In this document: in pieces, positions 44,149-51,805 of the stretch
Numbering within the stretch: the first letter of the stretch is position 1
Layout: every line of letters starts with the position of its first letter
Source of the DNA: JACPRL01 sp035573715
Lineage (GTDB): Bacteria; Acidobacteriota; Terriglobia; Acidiferrales; 2-02-FULL-67-57
Direction: 5' to 3'
DNA length: 64,000 bases
Assembly (NCBI GenBank): GCA_035573715.1
Contig: DATLZZ010000024.1
Location: forward strand, 1-64,000
Position numbers and translations under genes: made by a program
The notes under the pieces: generated by a model
Seen by the model: the letters and a program-made list of their open reading frames with translations, nothing else
Told to the model about the DNA's origin: nothing
Databases searched by the model: none

Positions 44149-45854
44149 AGGGTTTGAACCGCGCTGCGGTCGAGCCGCAGGCGGATCTGTCCCGCCAGCA
44201 GCTCGCGCTTGATTTTGAGCGAGGCGGTGCGCGGGAAATCTTCTTCCCAAACCAGGTAACCGCCTACGCGCTTGAAATCGAGCAGGCGCCGGTTGCGCTC
44301 GGCCAGCTCGCGCACGACGGCATCGGTTAAGGTTTGGCCGGGTTCGGCGTGCAGCACCACGACGAGCTGCTCGCCGCCAAGTTGCTTTTGCGGCCAGAGA
44401 TAGTTGGCCGCGAACACGCAGTATTCCTTCACCGGCAGGCCTTCAAAGGCGTTCTCGATGTCCTCGGGGTAAACGTTCTTGCCACCTTCGGTGACGATCA
44501 TGTTCTTGCGACGGCCGAAGAGCTGCAGGTGGCCGGTGGGATCGAGGCGCCCGAGGTCGCCAGTGTAGAGCCAGCCGCCGCGGATGGTCTCGGCGGTGAG
44601 CTCGGGGTCGTCGAGATAGTGGGACATCACCGTGCGGCTGCGCACCGCCACTTCGCCGATGCCGTCGCCGTCGGGGCCGACGATCTTTACTTCCATCCCA
44701 GGCAGCGGCTTGCCCACCGTGTCGGCGCGGAACGGGCGCAGGTCGTTGACGGTTACGGCGGTGCCCGCTTCGGTCAGCCCATAGCCATTCACGACCGGAA
44801 TGCCGAGGTCGTAGAGGAATTGCAGCGTCGAAGGCTCGGCGAAGGCGCCGCCGACTATCATGGCTCGCAGCTCGCCGCCAAAGGCTTCGTGGACCTGCGG
44901 CAGCAACCGCCGGCTGAGCGACGGCTTCGGGCCCTTTCGAGTCAGGGTGCGATTTATCGCGACGAGCGCGTTGAGCGCCAAGCGCTTCGCCGCGGGCAGT
45001 TGCGCGAAGCGCTCCCGCAGGCCTTTTTCGATGTTCTTCACCACCAGCGGCACCAGGCTGACGTAGGTGATGCGGTAGCGCGCGAAGGACTCGCGCACGA
45101 ACTCCGGGCGCAGCGTGCGCAGGTGGACCACGCAGGCGCCGCAGACAAACGGCCCGATGAAGCCGACCATGAAGTCAATGGCGTGGTTGGTGGGCAGGAT
45201 GCTCAGGTAGCGCACGCCCGGCCAGAAAGGATACCAGGCGGTGAGCGCGATGCACTGTTCGAGGTAGTTCTCGTGCGTCATCACGCAGCCCTTGGGGCGG
45301 CCGCCGGTACCGGAGGAGTAGACGATGCTGGCCCAGTCGCTGCGCTGGCGTGGGACGAACGCTGGCTCGCCCGTGGCCTTGAATTCTTCCCAACGCATAG
45401 CGCCAGCTAGATCAGCGTTGGGCGGCGCTTCGGTGACCAGCACCAGCTTGACGTTGGTGTCGCCGAGACCGCCGGCTTGGACCATGTTGCGCCAGAGGAA
45501 GTACTCGGTGATGAGCACGCTGGCCTGGGAGTGCTTGAGCAGCGCGATGTGCTCAGGCGCGGTCAACTTGAAGTCGAGCGGCACCAGCACGCCGCCGGCG
45601 TGGAAGATGGCGTAGGCGGAAATCAGCCACTTCGACTGGTTAGTCATGATGATGCTGGCGCGGGAGCTGGCGCCGAAGCCGGAGTCCTGTAGCGCCCTCG
45701 CCAACGGCAGCGCGGCGGCCTTAAAGTCGCGGTAGGTCAGCCGGGCTTTCTTCTTCCCGCGGTCGTCCTCAACCAGACAGACTTCGTCGGCCCAGAGCTC
45801 GAGCGCATCGCGCAGCGCCGCCCCGAGTGATTGATATTTGCTGAGGTCGAGCAT
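44145..45854 (-). CDS. AMP-dependent acyl-CoA/acyl-ACP ligase (fatty-acid activating)
   Basis: Activates a carboxylic acid, probably a long-chain fatty acid, as acyl-AMP and loads it on CoA or an acyl carrier protein. The 569-residue ANL-family protein has the P-loop YSSGTGGRPKGCVMT (about residues 180-194), NGYGLTEAGTAVT, WLYTGDLGRLD and FGRRKNMIVTEGGKNVYPEDIE (about 450-471). A C-terminal lysine lies in FPRTASLKIKRELL. The ATG at 45854 is chosen; an ATG at 45875 lies inside an inverted repeat. A free-standing acyl carrier protein gene lies just upstream, a natural acceptor. Confidence 0.9.
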   Translation of the reverse strand: MLDLSKYQSLGAALRDALELWADEVCLVEDDRGKKKARLTYRDFKAAALPLARALQDSGFGASSRASIIMTNQSKWLISAYAIFHAGGVLVPLDFKLTAPEHIALLKHSQASVLITEYFLWRNMVQAGGLGDTNVKLVLVTEAPPNADLAGAMRWEEFKATGEPAFVPRQRSDWASIVYSSGTGGRPKGCVMTHENYLEQCIALTAWYPFWPGVRYLSILPTNHAIDFMVGFIGPFVCGACVVHLRTLRPEFVRESFARYRITYVSLVPLVVKNIEKGLRERFAQLPAAKRLALNALVAINRTLTRKGPKPSLSRRLLPQVHEAFGGELRAMIVGGAFAEPSTLQFLYDLGIPVVNGYGLTEAGTAVTVNDLRPFRADTVGKPLPGMEVKIVGPDGDGIGEVAVRSRTVMSHYLDDPELTAETIRGGWLYTGDLGRLDPTGHLQLFGRRKNMIVTEGGKNVYPEDIENAFEGLPVKEYCVFAANYLWPQKQLGGEQLVVVLHAEPGQTLTDAVVRELAERNRRLLDFKRVGGYLVWEEDFPRTASLKIKRELLAGQIRLRLDRSAVQTL

Positions 45855-45857
45855 GCT

Positions 45858-45956
45858 AACGAGGCAAGGAGGCACGCGGGCAGAGAGGCAGGGAAACTCG
45901 CGAGCCGACGTTCTTCATTTCTTTGCCTCCCAGCTTCCTTGCCTCCCTGCCTCGTT
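45858..45956. repeat. Long imperfect inverted repeat between ACP and AMP-ligase genes
   Basis: AACGAGGCAAGGAGGC (45858-45873) pairs with GCCTCCCTGCCTCGTT (45941-45956) with one mismatch. The inner sequence repeats GAGGCAGGGA and TTTGCCTCC words. The stem would form in the untranslated gap of the operon mRNA, directly before the AMP-ligase start. Confidence 0.7.
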
Positions 45957-45959
45957 GAC

Positions 45960-46202
45960 TTACAGGCGAGATTGTATGCGCTCTGCGAGCGTTTTGAAGT
46001 CGGTTACGCCCTGGAATTCGTAGTCGGGGAGCTCAACGCCGAAGTGCTGCTCGAGCCGCGTCAGCAGCTCCAGCGCCTGGAAGCTGTTGATGCCGAGCTT
46101 CTTGAAGAGGTCATCCTCGGGCTTCAGCTCGGCCCGCGGCACATTGAACTGCTTCGCCGCAAGATTCAGTATTTCTTCCAGAACATGATCAAGGGGAGGC
46201 AT
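45960..46202 (-). CDS. Acyl carrier protein
   Basis: An 80-residue free-standing carrier. The phosphopantetheine attachment serine is S40 in KKLGINSFQALELLTRLE; the usual DSL is replaced by NSF. This is seen in specialised carriers rather than in housekeeping AcpP. The length and acidic helix II are normal. It is placed between two AMP-ligase genes and next to reductases, so it probably carries a dedicated acyl chain for this operon. GGAGAG precedes the ATG. Confidence 0.9.
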   Translation of the reverse strand: MPPLDHVLEEILNLAAKQFNVPRAELKPEDDLFKKLGINSFQALELLTRLEQHFGVELPDYEFQGVTDFKTLAERIQSRL

Positions 46203-46249
46203 GTTTCGCTCTCCGAATAGCCAATTAGCGTGTGCTTCGGCGCGGACGC

Positions 46250-46753
46250 TTAATGCTGCAACTTTCTTGCTATTTGCTCAAGCCCAGCTTCATTTTTGAA
46301 TCTGTCAATACCGTCCTCAGGCACGACTACCTTGTCGAACCCTGAAGGAACTTTCTGATGGTGGTTCCTGACCCAGTTGCGTGGCAGCGTGTAGAACTCA
46401 AGATGCCTGGGGTCTGTAGGCTTGGGTTTGGAACCGTAGAAATAGCCGATATTCAGAAACACGGCGACTAGGTAATCAAATGCGCCGAGAGCATCCCGCC
46501 TAATCGGAACTGCCCTGTTGCAGTCTATCTGGTATCTGCTCTTAACCTGAATGCGAACCGACCGTTTGGTGGCACGCTTCGGGTCAGGGTGAACACATAT
46601 GATGTCGTAGCCTCTGTTATTCGGAGGTGCCTTGTAAGCCAATATGTTTCTGCGAAGTAGGTATCCCATGATTAGATTTTCAGCACTCGATTGCCCAAGC
46701 TTGTAATCTACCTTTCCCTTTCGGCTCTTTGCGAATCGCTTCATGGCAGGCAC
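46250..46753 (-). CDS. PD-(D/E)XK-like nuclease-fold protein inserted in the lipid operon
   Basis: A 167-residue basic protein. SSAENLIMGYLLRRNILAYKAP (about residues 22-43), RGYDIICVHPDP (about 47-58) and RSVRIQVKSRYQID (about 64-77) fit a restriction-endonuclease-like core: D followed by QxK in place of ExK, as in some resolvase-like and DUF4365-type proteins. The C-terminal half is unrecognised. By eye GC is under 50%, far below its neighbours, and it has no evident link to lipid metabolism, so it is probably acquired. A GTG at 46753 has AAAGGA 8 bases upstream; an ATG lies three codons later. Confidence 0.65.
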   Translation of the reverse strand: MPAMKRFAKSRKGKVDYKLGQSSAENLIMGYLLRRNILAYKAPPNNRGYDIICVHPDPKRATKRSVRIQVKSRYQIDCNRAVPIRRDALGAFDYLVAVFLNIGYFYGSKPKPTDPRHLEFYTLPRNWVRNHHQKVPSGFDKVVVPEDGIDRFKNEAGLEQIARKLQH

Positions 46754-46780
46754 CCAGCTTTTCCTTTTACCTGGTCTTAG

Positions 46781-47584
46781 TCAAGGCAGATAGGGTAGTG
46801 CATCTTTGCTTTCGACGAATTTGCGCAGGGCGGCTTCGACCGTCGGGCGGGAGAAGAGCTCGCAGAACAAATCAATCTCCTGGCGTAGTTCTTCGTGCGG
46901 AATGGGCTTGAGGAAGCGCTTGGCGGCCGCGCTCGTCTCGCGGTCAAACTTGCCTATCTGGGCGGCGGTGGCGCGGGCCAGCTTGAGCGCCTCGCCTTCG
47001 GCCGCCAGTTGACTTACCAACCCCACGCCGTGCGCGCGCGCGGCGTTGAGGCTGCGGCCGGTGAGCAGCAGGTCGCGGACGACGGCGTTGCCGAGGTCGC
47101 GCTTCAGCCGCGGGATGCCGCCGAAGCCAGGCACCAAGCCCAGGCGCAGCTCCGGAAAACAGAAGCGGGCCAGCTTATCGGCGATGATGAGGTCGCACGT
47201 CAATGCCAGCTCGAACCCGCCGCCGAAGCAAACGCCGTGCACAGCCGCAATGGTGGTGAGCGGCAAGGCGTCAATCGAGTTCATCACCGCGTGGATGCGA
47301 TCGAGAAAGCTGCGCACGCCAAACTGCCGGTCGGCCTCGGGCAAGCCCTGAATCCCCTTGTAGAGCTCGCGCAGGTCGGCCCCGGCGCTGAAGCCTTGCT
47401 TGAGCTTGCTGTAGATGACGACGGCGCGAGCTTCGTTCTCGGCGGCCCTGAGCGCCTCGACAAACTGCTCCAGCTCGCCCAGGGTCGCGGTGCCAATTTC
47501 GTTGCACGGCTCGCGATGGAGCGCCAGCTCGACCACGCCCTCGCGCACCTCCCAGCTCAGCGTTTTGCCGTTAAACTCTTTCAC
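46781..47584 (-). CDS. Enoyl-CoA hydratase/isomerase (crotonase) family protein
   Basis: A 267-residue crotonase-fold protein acting on acyl thioesters. The oxyanion-hole blocks are SAGADLRELYKG (about residues 66-77) and HGVCFGGGFELALTCDLIIAD (about 115-135), followed by PELRLGLVPGFGGIPRLKRDLG. Glutamates appear near the expected catalytic positions, but hydratase, isomerase or dehydratase activity cannot be told. The start is GTG. It stops 27 bases before the nuclease-like gene and starts 12 bases after the AMP-ligase stop. Confidence 0.88.
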   Translation of the reverse strand: MKEFNGKTLSWEVREGVVELALHREPCNEIGTATLGELEQFVEALRAAENEARAVVIYSKLKQGFSAGADLRELYKGIQGLPEADRQFGVRSFLDRIHAVMNSIDALPLTTIAAVHGVCFGGGFELALTCDLIIADKLARFCFPELRLGLVPGFGGIPRLKRDLGNAVVRDLLLTGRSLNAARAHGVGLVSQLAAEGEALKLARATAAQIGKFDRETSAAAKRFLKPIPHEELRQEIDLFCELFSRPTVEAALRKFVESKDALPYLP

Positions 47585-47596
47585 TCTGTCACCCTG

Positions 47597-49246
47597 TTAG
47601 GTTACTTTCCTCTCGTACATCGCTTCGATTTCTACGCGCCAACGGGCGGCGATGGCGTCGCGCTTCAGCTTCCCGTTTGCGGTCAGCAGGCCGTTCTCGA
47701 TGGTAAACGCTTCCGGGCAGATATGGAAAGCGTGGATGCGCTTGTAGTGGGGCAGGCCGTCGTTGAAGCGCGCCAGCGCGGTCTCAACCTGCTCGCGCAC
47801 CGCCGCGCCGGTTACGAGCGCCGCCAGGTAGCTGCGCTGGTCGCCCACCAGCACGACTTGCTGGGCGCCGGGAATCTCCCGCGCCAGCGCGTCTTCGAGG
47901 GGCTCGGGGGCGATGTTGTGGCCCGAAGCCAGAATGAGCAGGTTCTTGATGCGGCCACGGATGCGCCAGTTGCCGCGGACGTTGACCTCGCCCTGGTCGC
48001 CGGTGTGGAACCAGCCGTCGCGCAGCACCTTGGCGGTTTCTTCGGGGCGGTTCCAGTAGCCGGGAAAAATGTGCGGCCCGCGGACGAGGATTTCGTCGTT
48101 CTCGCCCAACTTCATCTCCGTGCCTTCGATGGCCGGGCCGACCCAGCCGGGCTCGACGCGCCCGGGAACGTCCATGGTGCAGATGGCCGTCGTTTCGGTG
48201 AGCCCGTAGACCTGGAGCACGGGAAGGCCGAGCATGAAAAAGAACTGCTGCGTCTCGAGCGCCAGCGGGGCCGAGCCGCAGATGAGCGCCCGCAGGTTAG
48301 GGCTGAGTTTCTTTCGAATCGCCGGAAAGACGATGCTGCGCGCCAAGGCAAGCCAGAGCGAATCCAGCGAGCCAGCCTTGCCTTCCTGCTGCCAGAACCA
48401 TGCGGCTCGGCCGCGCGTGAAGAGCGCCCGCGCCAGCCCGCCGCGCTTCTCGATTTGCTCCTCGATTCCCTTCTTGACCCGCTCGAGCAGCGCCGGGACG
48501 TTGAGGAAATACTCAGGCGCCGCGAGGCGCATCTCGTCGGCGAGCTTGGTGAGGTCAGTCGAGAGCGTGATCACGGCGTTGCGGGAGAGGCCGCTGAGCA
48601 ATGAAATCCAGGAGCCGGCGAAGCTGAGCGGCAGGTAGTGGAAGACGCGCTCGGGCGCGGGCCGCGGCTGACCCGTTAGCACATCGAGGCGCTGCGTGGT
48701 GCACTTCAGCATGTGGTTGAGGTTGCCGACAGTGAGCACGACGCCCTTGGCGTCGCCAGAAGTGCCGGAGGTGTAGATGATGGTGACGGGGTCCGCGTCG
48801 GCGCGCAGCTCGGGCGCGTCGCTGATGCCCTCGGCGCTCTCTGCGAACACTTCATCTAACAACGGCGTGGGCGGCAGGACGGCCAGTTCCTTCGCCAGCG
48901 CATCGCGCAGGGCGGCGTCGGCGCAGCAGACCATCGAGGCGCCACTATCGCGCACCATGGCGGCCAGCTCTTTGGGCGCCTGGCGCGAATAGAGCGGGAC
49001 GACGAGCACGCCTTCGGCCATCAGCGCCAAGTCGAGCGCCACCCAGCGGACGCTGTTGGGTGCGAGCAAGGCGCAGCGGTCGCCTTTCTTGAGGCCAGCG
49101 GCGCGAATGAAGCTGCGCGCGCGGCGCACCAGCTCCAGCACTTCGCCGGCGGTCGTCGCAGGAATCTGCCCGTCGCGCGCTTCCTGAAGCACAACGCGGC
49201 CTGGGTTGCGGCGCAGGCGCTCGAAGATGTTGTCGAGGAAGTTCAC
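47597..49246 (-). CDS. Long-chain fatty acid-CoA ligase (AMP-binding)
   Basis: A 549-residue ANL-superfamily ligase. Motifs are the P-loop IYTSGTSGDAKGVVLT (about residues 158-173), VYGLTETTAICTM, WFHTGDQGEV and RGRIKNLLILASGHNIAPEPLED (about 428-450), with LTANGKLKRDAI near the end (catalytic Lys). GHNIAPEPLE is typical of long-chain acyl-CoA synthetases. It is the second ligase in the operon, so the two may handle different chains or acceptors. Its GTG start overlaps the stop of the preceding gene (GTGA). Confidence 0.92.
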   Translation of the reverse strand: MNFLDNIFERLRRNPGRVVLQEARDGQIPATTAGEVLELVRRARSFIRAAGLKKGDRCALLAPNSVRWVALDLALMAEGVLVVPLYSRQAPKELAAMVRDSGASMVCCADAALRDALAKELAVLPPTPLLDEVFAESAEGISDAPELRADADPVTIIYTSGTSGDAKGVVLTVGNLNHMLKCTTQRLDVLTGQPRPAPERVFHYLPLSFAGSWISLLSGLSRNAVITLSTDLTKLADEMRLAAPEYFLNVPALLERVKKGIEEQIEKRGGLARALFTRGRAAWFWQQEGKAGSLDSLWLALARSIVFPAIRKKLSPNLRALICGSAPLALETQQFFFMLGLPVLQVYGLTETTAICTMDVPGRVEPGWVGPAIEGTEMKLGENDEILVRGPHIFPGYWNRPEETAKVLRDGWFHTGDQGEVNVRGNWRIRGRIKNLLILASGHNIAPEPLEDALAREIPGAQQVVLVGDQRSYLAALVTGAAVREQVETALARFNDGLPHYKRIHAFHICPEAFTIENGLLTANGKLKRDAIAARWRVEIEAMYERKVT

Positions 49247-50676
49247 GGGGCGACTTGTGCCTCGGCAGTTTCGTATTCTTCAGCAAGCGCGCGCAGTGTG
49301 GGGCTGAGCGGCGGCAGGTAGTCTTCCCAACTCAGGATGCCGCCGCGCACGGGGAAATCGGGGTAGCGCTGCTGGATGTGCTCCTCGAAATAAACGCCCA
49401 TGCGCGCCATCAGCTTAAGGTTCTTGACGACGACGCGGCCCATGGCCTCGCGCACCGCCTCGCGCTCGTTCCAGAGCGTCTTCATCACCTCGAGGAGCTT
49501 CGCCTCCAGCTCGGGGTCATCCACGGTCAGCAGCAGGTGCTGGTGGCCGCGCTCGTGCATCAGGTTGCGAATGCGCTCGTCCATAGTGATGCCGGCGGAG
49601 GGCACCCGCGCCGGCATGGAAGTCACGATGGCGTGGTAGCGGGAGGAGATCATGAGGTCGGCGCAGCGCAGCACGCTGACGAGCTGGTACATGTCGTAGT
49701 CGTCGGAGGTGAAGACCGGCGCGCCGCCGAGCTGTGCGGAGAGGTCGCGGCAAGCCAGCGCGTCGAGCCGCTCCATCGCCACCAGCACAACGAACATGCC
49801 GCGCTGCTTGGCGAAGGCGCCCATGGCCTTCGCCCACGCGTCGAGGTAGCGCCGATAAGCCGCGCGGCGTTCGGGGCCGTAGGTGTGGAAATAAATCGTG
49901 CGGTACTGGCTGTCCTTGTAGGCGCCGGTAAGCGTGCGCGCCACCAGCTTGGCGAGCGAGGGCTTGACCGGCCACCAGAAGGGGTTAATGGGGCAGGCGA
50001 CCAGCACCGGGCGGCGCTCATCCCAGCCGGCTGCGGCCAGGGCGCGGCGGCTGTAGTCGGTGCCGAGCGGCTCGAAGGTCCACGCGGTGTCGGTGCCGAG
50101 CTCGGAGGGAATGCCCAACTGGCTGAGCACGACGCGGGACTCTTCGTTGCGGGTGATGATGAACGACTCGCGGCAATAGCGCCGGCACATGGCAGCGAGC
50201 AGCGGGTCCATCTCGCCGGCTTCAGCCCCGTAGCCGACCGAGAGCTTGTTCTGGGCGGCGGCGATGCCGAGCGAGCCGATCATCATGGTAGTGAGCGCGT
50301 TGGCGAACTTGCTTTTGAACATTGAACCTTCGCAGGCCACCACGCCGTGGTGCTGCGGCACCTCGCGGTACAGAAACGGCGGGTAGACATCGGGCAGGTG
50401 CACCTGGCGGACGCCGCTGAAATAACCGCGGGTGGCGGCGAAGTTCTGGCTCATCACGCTGAGCTCAAGCTTGTCTTCACCCAGGATGTGGCGGATCTGG
50501 CGGAGCATTTCCTCGACTCGAACATCGGAGCCGGTGTTGCGCGTGCCGTTGTAGCCGGCGAACAGCAGGCTCAGCTTGCGTCCGGGCCGCCAGGGCTCGC
50601 CCGCGCCCAGCATCCACTTCAGGCGGGCGCGTTCGATGAGGCTCGCCACCCAGCCCATCAGCAGCACGTCGGTCAT
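49243..50676 (-). CDS. Polysaccharide pyruvyl transferase-family protein
   Basis: A 477-residue protein with the family start LLFAGYNGTRNTGSDVRVEEMLRQI (about residues 36-60), CRESFIITRNEESRVVLSQLGI and the C-terminal SRYHAIVTSMPARVPSAGITMDERI (about 352-376). Family members add pyruvate ketals to sugars using phosphoenolpyruvate, though many are uncharacterised glycan enzymes. It lies between the reductase and ligase genes of the lipid operon, so it may modify a glycolipid head group. This is inference. It starts 10 bases after the reductase stop. Confidence 0.85.
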   Translation of the reverse strand: MTDVLLMGWVASLIERARLKWMLGAGEPWRPGRKLSLLFAGYNGTRNTGSDVRVEEMLRQIRHILGEDKLELSVMSQNFAATRGYFSGVRQVHLPDVYPPFLYREVPQHHGVVACEGSMFKSKFANALTTMMIGSLGIAAAQNKLSVGYGAEAGEMDPLLAAMCRRYCRESFIITRNEESRVVLSQLGIPSELGTDTAWTFEPLGTDYSRRALAAAGWDERRPVLVACPINPFWWPVKPSLAKLVARTLTGAYKDSQYRTIYFHTYGPERRAAYRRYLDAWAKAMGAFAKQRGMFVVLVAMERLDALACRDLSAQLGGAPVFTSDDYDMYQLVSVLRCADLMISSRYHAIVTSMPARVPSAGITMDERIRNLMHERGHQHLLLTVDDPELEAKLLEVMKTLWNEREAVREAMGRVVVKNLKLMARMGVYFEEHIQQRYPDFPVRGGILSWEDYLPPLSPTLRALAEEYETAEAQVAP

Positions 50677-50686
50677 TCGCGAACCT

Positions 50687-51802
50687 TCACTCCGGCCAGG
50701 GGCGATAGGGATAGCTGAAGTTGTGCTCCTGGCTGAACTTCAGCAGGCCGTAGGCGTACTTCGAGAAGGGCGCGGGCACGCGGCCCAGCTCGGTGGTGAC
50801 GCGGGTGTTGTCGAAGACGGTGTTCCACACGAGATAGGGAAGGAAAACTTTCATCAGCGAGGCGCCGTAGCCGACGGGGTTGCCGCGCCAGTTGGAGAGG
50901 CGGTCGACCACCCAGGTGAACGGCGCTTCCAAAGCAGGCGCATAGACCGGCCGCGTGGTGCGCTGGGCGTCGGCCAACGCGTCAGTCAATTCCTCGTAGG
51001 TCTGCGAGCCGGTGCCGGAGGAGAGGTGGTAGGTGTCGTGCGCGGGCTTCTCTTTCTGGTGCAGCGCTACGATGGCGTCGGCGACGTAGTCCACCGGAAC
51101 GATGTCCACCTTGTCGCGCGCCCGCAGCGGCAGCACCGGCAAGCCGGCGAGAAAAACGAAGGCGCGCACCATGTCGAACTGAGTGGTCTCGGGCCGCCGG
51201 CTGTCGCCCAGCACGATGCTGGGGCGGAAGATGGTGCGGGGCACGTCGGGTAGGAGCTGGCGAATCATGTGCTCGCAGAACTTTTTGGTGCGGGCGTAGG
51301 GGTCGTAGTCGGAGCGCTCCCAGTCGATGGCCTTGTCTTCCTCGACGACTTCGTTGGCACGCTGGCCGGCGACGGCGACAGTGCTGACGTGGCTGAAGCG
51401 GCGCAGCCCGTGGAGGTCGCGGGAGGCCATCGCCAGCTTCAGGACTTCCAGCGTGCCGCGGAGGTTGACGTTGAGGCAAGCTTTCTCCGACCTGCGGTTG
51501 AGCGAAGCGGCCACGTGGATTACGGAGTCGGTGGTCTGCACCAGCAGGCGGTAGTCATTGGGGCTGAGGCCGAAGTGGGGCTCGGTGAGGTCGCCGCGGA
51601 ATAACGTGATGCGGCTCTTCAGGTGCTCGTGAAAGCGAGGAAAGTCGAGATGAATCTGCAGGGCGCGCCAGAGCCGTTCGGCGGCCTCGCGGTCGTCCTT
51701 GGCCCGCACCAGCAGATTGACCGGATCGCGGTGGCCTTCGAGCAGGTTGGCCAGCACGTGCGCGCCGATGTAGCCGGTGGACCCGGTTAGAAAAATAGCC
51801 AT
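50687..51802 (-). CDS. NAD(P)-dependent thioester-reductase-like SDR protein
   Basis: A 371-residue extended short-chain dehydrogenase. The dinucleotide loop is FLTGSTGYIGAHVLANLL (about residues 4-21), followed by LVRAKDD, VIHVAASLNRR, the active-site YDPYARTKKFCEHMI (YxxxK, about 168-176) and FRPSIVLGDSR. The pattern matches Lys2-type thioester reductase or male-sterility domains that reduce acyl thioesters to aldehyde or alcohol. A following C-terminal region (WNTVFDNTRV) is typical of the same group. It is 3 bases after the larger acyl-CoA reductase gene. Confidence 0.85.
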   Translation of the reverse strand: MAIFLTGSTGYIGAHVLANLLEGHRDPVNLLVRAKDDREAAERLWRALQIHLDFPRFHEHLKSRITLFRGDLTEPHFGLSPNDYRLLVQTTDSVIHVAASLNRRSEKACLNVNLRGTLEVLKLAMASRDLHGLRRFSHVSTVAVAGQRANEVVEEDKAIDWERSDYDPYARTKKFCEHMIRQLLPDVPRTIFRPSIVLGDSRRPETTQFDMVRAFVFLAGLPVLPLRARDKVDIVPVDYVADAIVALHQKEKPAHDTYHLSSGTGSQTYEELTDALADAQRTTRPVYAPALEAPFTWVVDRLSNWRGNPVGYGASLMKVFLPYLVWNTVFDNTRVTTELGRVPAPFSKYAYGLLKFSQEHNFSYPYRPWPE

Positions 51803-51805
51803 GAG

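Noticed and set aside
45855..45875. Upstream ATG for the AMP-ligase
   Set aside because: It lies within the arm of an inverted repeat and lacks a ribosome site; the ATG at 45854 gives the natural N-terminus.
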